Shown: in pieces, positions 36,076-42,989 of the stretch
How the letters are laid out: each line of letters starts with the position of its first letter
How positions within the stretch are numbered: position 1 is the stretch's first letter
Source of the DNA: CALOCN01 sp942491735
GTDB taxonomy: Bacteria > Eisenbacteria > RBG-16-71-46 > JABDJR01
Direction: 5' to 3'
NCBI GenBank assembly: GCA_942491735.1
Contig: CALOCN010000014.1
Coordinates: 3,294,233 to 3,358,232, forward strand
DNA: 64,000 nucleotides
Translations under genes and position numbers: made by a program
The notes under the pieces: generated by a model
Told to the model about the DNA's origin: nothing
Database searches by the model: none
The model's input: the letters and a program-made list of their open reading frames with translations, nothing else

Positions 36076-38184
36076 CTACAGTTCCATCCTCTTCAGGACC
36101 TGTGCGTTGATCGCCACGATGACCGTGCTGACCGACATGAGCACGGCGCCAACGGCGGGCGAAAGCAAGATCCCCCAGGCTGAGAGGACTCCCGCGGCCA
36201 GAGGAATGGCCGCGATGTTGTACCCGGCCGCCCACCAGAGATTTTGCAGCATCTTACCGTACGTGGCCTTCGATAACGCCACGATGCGAGGGATGTCCCG
36301 CGGATCGCTACGAACGAGCACGATGTGGCCAGCTTCAACAGCGACATCGGTACCGGCTCCGATAGCAATCCCCAGGTCCGCGATGGCCAGCGCCGGAGCA
36401 TCATTCACACCGTCTCCAACCATGGCCACGGACTTCCCCGCGGATTGAAGCTGCCTCACCTTAGAGGCCTTCTCGTCCGGCAGCACCTGGGCAAACACGG
36501 TGTCAATGCCGAGTTCCTCTGCCACCGCGTTAGCGACCGTCTCGGAATCACCGGTGAGGATGACCACCTCGATTCCATCCTCACGCAGTAACCGGACGGC
36601 CTCATGGCTTTCCTTCCGGATGGCATCGGCCACGGCAAAGGTGGCAACGGGCTCTCGATTCCGGATCAAATGGATAGCCGACTGTCCTCGGTCGGCCGCC
36701 CGCGTAGCGGCCTCGCGAAGCGGGCTGGTAAGTTCGGCTTCGTGCTCGGCCAGCATGGCAGGTCCCCCGATCGACCACCTCCACCCATCGATCTCAGCTT
36801 CCACCCCCTTACCCGAAACGGCACGAAACGAGGAGGGTGTCGATAGGGACAACTCTTTCTCCCTAGCCGACGCGACGATTCCAGCAGCAATGGGATGCTC
36901 GGACTCGGCTTCGATTGAGGCTGCTATGCGGAGTGCTTCTTCTTCGGAGATTTGCTCGGAAACCGCCAACTCGACCACTCGAAACTTTCCGAGGGTCAGG
37001 GTTCCCGTCTTGTCGAAGACAACGGTATCAACTTTCCGCGCCTCCTCGAGGCCACGACGGTCGCGCACCAACAATCCTGCCTGGGCACCAAGCGTCGTTG
37101 AATTGGCCACCACCAACGGCACGGCCAAACCAAGCGCATGGGGACAGGCGATCACGAGAACCGTTACAACGCGGACCACAATGAAGCTGACGTCAGCCCC
37201 GGCTATCGTCCAGGCCACGAGCGTAGCCACACCCGATCCCAAGGCCACCCACGTCAGCATCCGTGCTGCGCGATCGGCCAGATGTTGAGAACGGGATTTG
37301 GAAGCCTGCGCATCGGAAACCAGCCGCATGATCCCTGACAGCTTCGTGTCCTCACCAGCGCCACTCACCTCTACACGGAGGGATCCACTGCCGTTTACCG
37401 TTCCGGCAATCACCTCGTCACCTGCGCCTTTACCCAAGGGCCTCGATTCCCCCGTGATCATGGACTCATTCACTTCACTCGAACCCGAGAGCACCCTGCC
37501 GTCGGCGGCCACGCTTTCTCCCGGACGGACCAGGATCCGGTCTCCGATGCGAAGTTCGGAAACGGGAACCAGCTCCTCCCCATCCTCGGTGAGGCGGGTC
37601 GCGATGTCAGGCAGAAGTCTGGCTAGCTCCTGCAAGGCCCCCTGGGCCTGATGGATGGAACGCATCTCGATCCAGTGCCCCAGCAACATGATGGTGACAA
37701 GTGTGGTCAGCTCCCACCAAAGCGGCTGCGCTTCCAGCAGGCCCAACTCGACGACCCACGAGAACAGGAAGGCGACGAGGATTGCCAAGGAGATGAGCGT
37801 CATCATCCCGGGCAGGCGCTCCTGAAGTTCGTTCCAGGCAGACCGTAGGAATACCAGCCCGCCGTAGAAGAAGACGAACGTGGCGAACACAGGTGGAATC
37901 CAAGCGGTCCCGTGAAACGTCGGGGCTACATACCCCACCAGGCTTTGGATGTGCGCCGACCAGAAGACGACCGGAATGCTCACAATCAACGACAGCCAGA
38001 ACTTGGATCGGAACATGTCAGGGCTATGACCAGCATGCCTATCATGATTGTGACCCTCGTGCCCCAAGCAGCCGTCTTGTGCGTGGTGCTTGTGCACATG
38101 GTCTTCGAAGTTCGGTGGACTGTCCGCCCGCTCATCGTGGGCACGTCCTAGGGTAGTTTGGCTTCTCATTTCCTCGGACCTCAT
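36076..38184 (-). CDS. copB: Copper-translocating P1B-type ATPase, CPH type
   Basis: 702 residues. The His-rich N-terminus (HVHKHHAQDGCLGHEGHNHD) replaces HMA domains. Features are the TGES motif (MITGESRPLGKG), the transmembrane metal site ACPHALGLAVPLV (CPH, the CopB/P1B-3 signature), the phosphorylation site FDKTGTLTLG, the HP motif SEHPIA and the hinge MVGDGVNDAPALA. It exports copper (or silver) across the inner membrane. The start codon overlaps the csoR stop (TAATG), so translation is coupled and the two share CsoR control. Confidence 0.93.
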   Translation of the reverse strand: MRSEEMRSQTTLGRAHDERADSPPNFEDHVHKHHAQDGCLGHEGHNHDRHAGHSPDMFRSKFWLSLIVSIPVVFWSAHIQSLVGYVAPTFHGTAWIPPVFATFVFFYGGLVFLRSAWNELQERLPGMMTLISLAILVAFLFSWVVELGLLEAQPLWWELTTLVTIMLLGHWIEMRSIHQAQGALQELARLLPDIATRLTEDGEELVPVSELRIGDRILVRPGESVAADGRVLSGSSEVNESMITGESRPLGKGAGDEVIAGTVNGSGSLRVEVSGAGEDTKLSGIMRLVSDAQASKSRSQHLADRAARMLTWVALGSGVATLVAWTIAGADVSFIVVRVVTVLVIACPHALGLAVPLVVANSTTLGAQAGLLVRDRRGLEEARKVDTVVFDKTGTLTLGKFRVVELAVSEQISEEEALRIAASIEAESEHPIAAGIVASAREKELSLSTPSSFRAVSGKGVEAEIDGWRWSIGGPAMLAEHEAELTSPLREAATRAADRGQSAIHLIRNREPVATFAVADAIRKESHEAVRLLREDGIEVVILTGDSETVANAVAEELGIDTVFAQVLPDEKASKVRQLQSAGKSVAMVGDGVNDAPALAIADLGIAIGAGTDVAVEAGHIVLVRSDPRDIPRIVALSKATYGKMLQNLWWAAGYNIAAIPLAAGVLSAWGILLSPAVGAVLMSVSTVIVAINAQVLKRMEL

Positions 38185-38465
38185 TAGCTGCTGATGCCCT
38201 TATCGAAGACCCTCACGAGCTCTGCGATCTTGGCCGCGCGGTCATCGGGATCTGCGCTTTCGAACGCACCCGAAACACAGGTCTGGATGTGGGACTCGAG
38301 CATCATCTTGCCGACCTTGCCGAGAGCGGCACGGACGGCCGAGATCTGCGTGAGTACGTCCACGCAGTAGCGATCCCCTTCCACCATTCCCTGGATGCCG
38401 ACCAACTGTCCCGCGACGCGCTTGAGTCGAGCTTCGACCTTTTCCTTGGTTTCAGGACTCATCAT
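38184..38465 (-). CDS. csoR: CsoR/RcnR-family (DUF156) metal-sensing repressor
   Basis: 93 residues; ATGs at 38465 and 38462 follow AAGGAG. The all-helical DUF156 fold is evident in ARLKRVAGQLVGIQGMVEGD, with RYCVDVLTQISAVRAAL carrying the first metal-ligand cysteine (C) and HIQTC the His and second Cys. This is the Cys-His-Cys Cu(I) site of CsoR. It is the first gene of csoR-copB and sits directly behind a perfect operator palindrome. Confidence 0.92.
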   Translation of the reverse strand: MMSPETKEKVEARLKRVAGQLVGIQGMVEGDRYCVDVLTQISAVRAALGKVGKMMLESHIQTCVSGAFESADPDDRAAKIAELVRVFDKGISS

Positions 38466-38480
38466 GACTGCTCTCTCCTT

Positions 38481-38512
38481 GATTATACCCATACCCCGGT
38501 ATGGGTATAATC
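38481..38512. promoter_or_regulatory. CsoR operator: 32-bp palindrome containing TATAAT on both strands
   Basis: Arms of 15 bp pair perfectly (GATTATACCCATACC and its complement), with a two-base centre. The TACCC...GGGTA core is typical of CsoR sites. TATAAT occurs on each strand (38482-38487 minus, 38506-38511 plus), so the operator overlaps the csoR -10. Confidence 0.75.
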
Positions 38513-38576
38513 ATTCCACCCCCAGAGACATTGTCAAGAGGTGATTTCTTCTACCCCACCCCCGCTGTAACCTGGA

Positions 38577-38595
38577 ACGTAGTAACAAACTACGT
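38577..38595. promoter_or_regulatory. Dyad related to the merR operator, in the csoR-merR intergenic region
   Basis: ACGTAG, seven bases, then CTACGT. The inner GTAG-TAACAAA-CTAC resembles the merR-promoter dyad GTAG-TAAA-CTAC 170 bp away. The rest of the 337-bp gap (38466-38802) holds the two operators listed separately and an 87-codon frame that does not look coding. Confidence 0.35.
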
Positions 38596-38752
38596 GATGC
38601 TTCATGAAGTCCCTTGGGAGGGTAGGCAGAGTGACTCCCCTGACTGGGAGCGCACTCACTCACGACGACTCGCGATCGCCGGAATCGGTCACCCCGAGGC
38701 GATCACGACAAAGACGGCGACCTGGCTATCACAGGAGTTCGGCGACTCCACC

Positions 38753-38784
38753 TTGACCCCGTAGTAAACTACGGGGTCTATTCT
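38753..38784 (+). promoter_or_regulatory. MerR-type promoter/operator of the mer-like operon
   Basis: TTGACC (38753-38758) and TATTCT (38779-38784) are 20 bp apart, the overlong spacing typical of MerR-activated promoters. Within the spacer, perfect 10-bp arms (GACCCCGTAG and its complement) flank TAAA at 38755-38778. Confidence 0.75.
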
Positions 38785-38802
38785 TGAGAGCAAGGAGATC
38801 TC

Positions 38803-39213
38803 ATGGATTCACTCACCATTGGTCAGCTTGCCGGGCAGACTGACGTCGGCCTGGAAACGATTCGGTTCTATGAACGTGAGGGGCTCATCGAGAACCCGCC
38901 TCGTCGGCCTTCCGGATATCGCGCCTATCCGCCCGAGACCATCCAGCGCGTCCGGTTCATTCGCACGGCGAAGGAACTCGGCTTCTCGCTGAAGGAGATC
39001 GGGGAACTCCTCTCGTTGCGTGTCGACCCCGTCGAGTCCTGCGTTCATGTGAAGACAATCGCCGAAGACAAGATTTCAGACATCGAGCAGCGCATCCGAA
39101 CGCTGCAACGGATGCGCAAGACGCTTCAGAAGCTCGTGACCGCATGTGAGGCGCGCGAGGCAACCCGTGATTGTCCGATCCTCGGAAGTCTGGACAGGGA
39201 GACCCGCCGATGA
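38803..39213 (+). CDS. merR: MerR-family regulator, mercury-type
   Basis: 136 residues. An N-terminal winged HTH (LTIGQLAGQTDVGLETIRFY) is followed by a long dimerisation helix. Three cysteines lie where MerR binds Hg(II): ESCVHVKTIAEDK, LVTACEAREA and DCPILGSL. AAGGAG precedes the start, and the operator described above lies just upstream. Its stop overlaps the next start (ATGA). A Hg(II) activator is most likely; other thiophilic metals are possible. Confidence 0.88.
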   Translation: MDSLTIGQLAGQTDVGLETIRFYEREGLIENPPRRPSGYRAYPPETIQRVRFIRTAKELGFSLKEIGELLSLRVDPVESCVHVKTIAEDKISDIEQRIRTLQRMRKTLQKLVTACEAREATRDCPILGSLDRETRR

Positions 39214-39521
39214 AGATCGAGATTCTCTACTTCGAGGGATGCCCCAACCATGATCTTGCCGACCAGCGTGTTCGGGGAGTCCTGGACGAGATGGGAATCC
39301 AGGCCGACGTTGTTCATGTCAGCATCAAGGACGAAAGCACGGCTCAGGAAGTTCAGTTTCCCGGCTCACCAACAATACGTGTGAACGGTGCGGACGTCGC
39401 TCCGGAGACGAACGGCGAATCCTTCAGCATGCGGTGCCGCGTCTACCCGACGTCCTCCGGATTCGATGGCGCACCTGACAAGGATTCGATTCGAGCCGCG
39501 ATCGAAAGGAGCGCAGCATGA
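39210..39521 (+). CDS. Thioredoxin-like protein of mer-type operons
   Basis: 103 residues. KIEILYFEGCPNHDLADQRV gives a thioredoxin-like beta1-alpha1 with a single cysteine followed by PN, and SPTIRVNGADVAPET gives the cis-Pro strand. A further SMRCRVY cysteine follows. Related small proteins accompany mercury and organomercury genes. Both ends overlap neighbours by ATGA, so it is tightly coupled with merR and the merT fusion. It may hand thiol-bound metal or electrons to the fusion protein. Confidence 0.75.
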   Translation: MKIEILYFEGCPNHDLADQRVRGVLDEMGIQADVVHVSIKDESTAQEVQFPGSPTIRVNGADVAPETNGESFSMRCRVYPTSSGFDGAPDKDSIRAAIERSAA

Positions 39522-40981
39522 ATCCTCGCGCCCTGGCCAGTACGGGCTCTGTCCTTTCAGCCCTTGCCTCTTCAGCCTGCTGTTGGCTCCCCTTGCTGCT
39601 CATGGGCGTTGGTCTTTCTGCGGCCGGCATCGGGACTTTCTTTGAACGCTTTCGCCTCCTCTTTCTGATCGGCGCAGCCGTTCTCCTGGGTGTGGGGTTC
39701 TACTTGAACTACTTTCGAAGGGAACAATGCGAGCCCGGCTCTCCATGTGAGCGGCCGAATCCACGACTTCGCAGGATGAACCTTGGCATGCTGTGGGTGT
39801 CGACAATCCTCGTACTTACCTTTGCGCTTTTCCCGAGCTATGTGAGCCACCTGTTCGGCGTTCAACCTACTGCGGCCGAGTCGACTCCCGATTCGACGGA
39901 CACTTGGACGATTGACATCCAAGGCATGACTTGCGCCGGCTGCGAGGCGGCGATCAACCAGTCGCTCGCCAAGGTGCCGGGTATCCTTCATGTCGAAGCC
40001 AGCTATGACGCGGCAGGCGCGACGATCACCGTTGATCCATCGAACCCGCCGACCCGAATGGCCCTTGCTGCAGCCGTCGGCAAGGCTGGCTACAGCCTGG
40101 TTTCGCTGAACTCGGAGCAGCCTGTCGCAACCAAGCCCGACCTGGCCGGGCATTGGGTCACCGAGCTCGAAGAGCAGAACGGCGAGATGATCGAGGTCAT
40201 CATGGACCTCGGCGTCGTGAACGCACGCTGGGTCGGTGAGTTCGATCTACCCAAGTACGACGTGATGAACTACCCGGTCGAGGTCAAGACGACGGGCGAC
40301 ACGATCGATCTCTTCCTCACCGCGATCGGGATGTCATTCAAGGGTTCAGTTGGCGATGACGGTGTTCTCACGGGTACTGGACAGTCCCAAGGGGCAGAGA
40401 ACGAACCCGTTGCTTTTACGCGAACGGGACCGGCCGAGTTTTCCGAGGACTTCCTCGAGCTCGAAGCCGCGGCAGACGACCCGTCACGCGTCGAGATCCT
40501 GTCGGACGACGGCAGTGAGCTGAAAGAGCGATTCAATGCTGACCGCAAGAAGACAAGACTCCTCATGCTCCTGTCCCCGACCTGACCGGGCTGCCAGCGC
40601 GGCGCCCGTGTGGTGCAGGACAACGTAGTCTCCAAGATCGAAAGCCAGGACTTCCTCGCCTACGCCGTCTGGGAACCGATGCTGAAGACCGACGACGAGC
40701 GCTCCTCGAGAAAAGCGGTGAGTCTGTTCCCCGATGAGCGGGTCAGGAACTACTGGGTGCACAGTCGTTCTGTGGGAGAGCTGTTCCAGGAACCGATCCA
40801 TCTCACCACGGAGCCCGCCTGGGATGTCTACCTGGTCTATGAGCCGGGCGTCGTCTGGGAGGGTGATACGCCTCCCGAACCGACGTTCTTCATGCACCAA
40901 CTGGGCGGGCGACTACCCGGCGGCCAACGACTTGATGGCCCAGAGCTGCGGGATGGGATTGAGAAGCTCCTGAATAGGTGA
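39518..40981 (+). CDS. MerT-MerP-thioredoxin-like fusion; in-frame UGA read as selenocysteine (candidate selenoprotein)
   Basis: 487 residues if UGA at 40583-40585 is decoded as Sec356. Order: MerT-like part with three membrane helices, vicinal C21-C22 (SSACCWLP) and loop cysteines C71/C77; MerP-like HMA with GMTCAGCEAA (C139, C142); a beta-rich domain (about 205-310); and a thioredoxin-like domain whose motif reads LLSPT-U-P-G-C. The same frame stays open for 131 residues after the UGA, with a conserved-looking continuation (RGARVVQDNVVS, AVWEPMLKTDD, FFMHQL). As I recall, the family normally has cysteine at the U position. It probably takes up and reduces or shuttles Hg(II). Reading UGA as a stop gives a 355-residue protein lacking the redox domain. 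Confidence 0.72.
40587..40616 (+). promoter_or_regulatory. Candidate bacterial SECIS hairpin after the UGA
   Basis: CGGGC-T-GCC-AGCGC-GGC-GCCCG (40587-40608) folds into 5 bp, a bulged U, 3 bp and a loop with G second, much like the fdhF element, though its loop G is only about 14 nt from the UGA. An alternative stem, GCGCC-CGTGT-GGTGC (40602-40616), places a loop G about 26 nt away. Confidence 0.45.
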
Positions 40982-41222
40982 AGGTGTCCAAGACGTCGAA
41001 CGTGTGTGAACAGAGCGATTGGTATCGCAACCCGACATCTTGCATCCTTGCTTGGGGCATCCCGATCGCAGGTCTTATCCTCAGCAGTTCGTTCGCCCGG
41101 GGCTGGATGTCGAACCGACGGGTTGGAGCTGGATCAGCACGATCACGATCGTCGGTGGGATTGCCTTGACTTGGGTGCCCGAACTGATCTTCGGTCGATA
41201 CCGGCCGTCCGCGGAGGGTTAG
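40978..41222 (+). pseudogene. Small two-helix membrane protein with apparent frameshift
   Basis: A GTG at 40978 overlaps the preceding stop (GTGA). The frame gives MKVSKTSNVCEQSDWYRNPT and a hydrophobic segment ILAWGIPIAGLILSSSF. At the CCCGGGG run near 41098 the plausible coding moves to another frame (VEPTGWSWISTITIVGGIAL...) ending at 41222, with a second hydrophobic segment. Small membrane proteins of this shape occur in mer operons. One indel, real or an assembly error, explains the break. Confidence 0.4.
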
Positions 41223-41285
41223 CGCCCTTTCGTCCAAGTCACCCAACCTCTTGCCGCAGAAGGTTCACGCGACTGGCGCCGAGAC

Positions 41286-41427
41286 GCCCGCCGATCGAGC
41301 CCACCTAGGCTCGACAGGGTCTCCGGCGGCGGGATATCGGATCCCGAAGGGATCCGGCCCGCCGATCGAGCCCACCTCAGCTCGACAGGGTTTCCGGCGG
41401 CGGGATATCGGATTGCGAAGCAATCCG
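41286..41427. repeat. Two tandem 71-bp structured repeats with compensatory stem changes
   Basis: Unit 1 is 41286-41356 and unit 2 is 41357-41427; a partial third (GCCCGCCG) begins at 41428. Each unit contains a hairpin, GGATCCC-GAA-GGGATCC in unit 1 and GGATTGC-GAA-GCAATCC in unit 2, so the differences keep pairing. Outer CGGCGGG/CCCGCCG arms extend the stem, and a second stem CGAGC/GCTCG precedes it. Confidence 0.8.
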
Positions 41428-41448
41428 GCCCGCCGTCATTAATAATCA

Positions 41449-41466
41449 GCGCGCCGAATGGCGCGC
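41449..41466 (-). terminator. ssrA terminator hairpin
   Basis: GCGCGCC-ATTC-GGCGCGC on the minus strand starts three bases after the tmRNA CCA end and is followed by the A/T-rich TGATTATTAATG. Confidence 0.65.
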
Positions 41467-41469
41467 AAA

Positions 41470-41822
41470 TGGTGGAGGCGGCGGGAATCGAACCCGCGTC
41501 CGAAGTCATATCCACGAAAGCCACTACGTGCGTGTCCGGCTGTTTATTTCTTACCCTCGGAACCGCCAACCGGCGGGCTGATCCTTGGGCCAGCTCCTGT
41601 AGTTTCGCCGTGTTCAGCGGAGCACATTCCACGGCTAGTCCGTCATAAATGGCGGTTCACTCTCCGAGGACGGACACAAGGAGGTAAACCGTCACTGCAC
41701 TAGATTAGGCAGCGAGTGCCAACTGGTCGTCGGCATTTGTGTTTTGTTTGGCCCTTTTAACGAGGGTTCCACCTCGGCACGCGCCTCTCGATTCCACGAC
41801 CCCGTCTAAACCTGTCGCCCCC
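41470..41822 (-). ncRNA. ssrA: Transfer-messenger RNA (tmRNA)
   Basis: 353 nt. The 5' end GGGGGCGACAGGTTTAGACG pairs with the 3' ...CGCCTCC-ACCA to form the tRNA-like acceptor, with CCA encoded. The T-arm GGGTTCGATTCCC lies near the 3' end. The tag reading frame is 41752-41705 on the minus strand and encodes (A)KQNTNADDQLALAA followed by TAA, a typical proteolysis tag ending LALAA. It rescues stalled ribosomes with SmpB, which is not in this window. Confidence 0.95.
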
Positions 41823-41834
41823 AATAAGATGGGT

Positions 41835-41881
41835 GTCGACAGCCAGTGGGGACCCCTCGTCGGGGTAGGCTGTTCGTCGAC
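41835..41881. promoter_or_regulatory. Nested inverted repeat just upstream of ssrA
   Basis: GTCGACAGCC pairs with GGCTG-TTC-GTCGAC around an inner ACCCC-TCGTC-GGGGT hairpin. It ends 13 bases before the tmRNA 5' end and may be a promoter-region regulatory element or a pre-RNA structure. No clear -35/-10 pair is seen in the 208-bp gap. Confidence 0.4.
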
Positions 41882-42030
41882 AACAATACCACAGAAGGAC
41901 CCCTGGGAATCCGTGGCCAAGTGACGCAGTCGGCCCAATGGATTGTGCCGATTCGGCGACTCCTCCGTCATACTCATCACCAGAGACTCCCACTCCCTCA
42001 ACCCTGAACCCTCCAGGAAGGGAGGCCATC

Positions 42031-42906
42031 GTGCCTGAGCCTGCTGCCCGCATCTCGCCTCTACTCCTTGGCGCGGTCCTTGCCGCCCTTCTCGTCCCAC
42101 GCGCGGCCAGCGCGGGAACCCAGGACGGGGCCGTCTTCGCCCTGCATGCCCAGACCCATACCACCAAGACACCCAACATTTGCCCATCCGGCACGGCCCC
42201 GGCAGATCCCAACTCCGCCGGCCTGCCCTGCAGCCAGTACAACGTGGGGCACGTTCCCCTCAATGCGGGCCAGGACGTCTATCTGGTCGTCGCCCGGGGC
42301 AACGAGACTCCGGGAATCGCGGGGCTCTCCTGCGGCGTCTCGGCCACCGCCAACGTGGGGATCCTTGGCTGGAACCTGTGCGCCGACCTGGACTTCCCCA
42401 ATGGGGGTTGGCCGGCGTCGGGTGGCGGGAATCGCATCACCTGGTCGCCGGGGACCAACTGCCAACGGACCGTGATCGGCACCGATGGAGTCCACGCGGT
42501 GGCCGGGGCCTTCTACGTCTACGCCTACGGGTTTGGCGACCTGAGCATCACCCGCAACAACGGGATCAGTCCACCCGAACTCACCGTGGCCGATTGCGCT
42601 GCAGCGCAGAGCGAGATTACCTGGGCTCCCTCCGCGGTCAACTTCGGCCAGCACGCAGTGGGCTTCAGCACCTGCGTTGGATTCGTGGACTGCGGATGCG
42701 ACGGAGGCTTCACCGCGAGCAAGGTCTGCTGCTGCCCGGACGATGAGCCCGGGTGGGAAAAGCCCTGCTTCGACCCCAACCCGGAGGAGTGCACCGGGAG
42801 CCAGATCGTCGTGGCCTGCCCCACCGATTGCACCGAAGCCTGCCTGGCCACCCCGACCGAACGGATCCGCTGGGGGCAGCTCAAGTCCACCCACGGAGGG
42901 GAATAG
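42031..42906 (+). CDS. Secreted Cys-rich hypothetical protein
   Basis: About 291 residues. The GTG at 42031 follows GGAGG and opens a signal peptide (PEPAARISPLLLGAVLAALLV...ASA-GT). Conserved-looking text includes VFALHAQTHTTKTPNIC, GLPCSQYNV and VYLVVARG. The second half is rich in paired cysteines (CVGFVDCGCDGGF, KVCCCPDDEPG, CPTDCTEAC), which suggests disulfide-bonded extracellular structure. It lacks the sorting tail of the other secreted proteins. I recognise it only as a type common in high-GC FCB genomes; the function is unknown. Confidence 0.7.
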   Translation: MPEPAARISPLLLGAVLAALLVPRAASAGTQDGAVFALHAQTHTTKTPNICPSGTAPADPNSAGLPCSQYNVGHVPLNAGQDVYLVVARGNETPGIAGLSCGVSATANVGILGWNLCADLDFPNGGWPASGGGNRITWSPGTNCQRTVIGTDGVHAVAGAFYVYAYGFGDLSITRNNGISPPELTVADCAAAQSEITWAPSAVNFGQHAVGFSTCVGFVDCGCDGGFTASKVCCCPDDEPGWEKPCFDPNPEECTGSQIVVACPTDCTEACLATPTERIRWGQLKSTHGGE

Positions 42907-42989
42907 GCCAGTTCCTCCGGCCCACACCCTGCTACGCTCCCGCTCCCCGGCCCCTCCAGGTGGAGACGCCGCCGTGGGTAGGAGCCATC

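Noticed and set aside
38501..38764. 87-codon frame between csoR and merR
   Set aside because: It starts inside the CsoR operator and ends inside the MerR operator, with no Shine-Dalgarno and no familiar motif.
41286..41434. CRISPR array
   Set aside because: There are only two adjacent 71-bp units and no unique spacers, and no cas genes are present.
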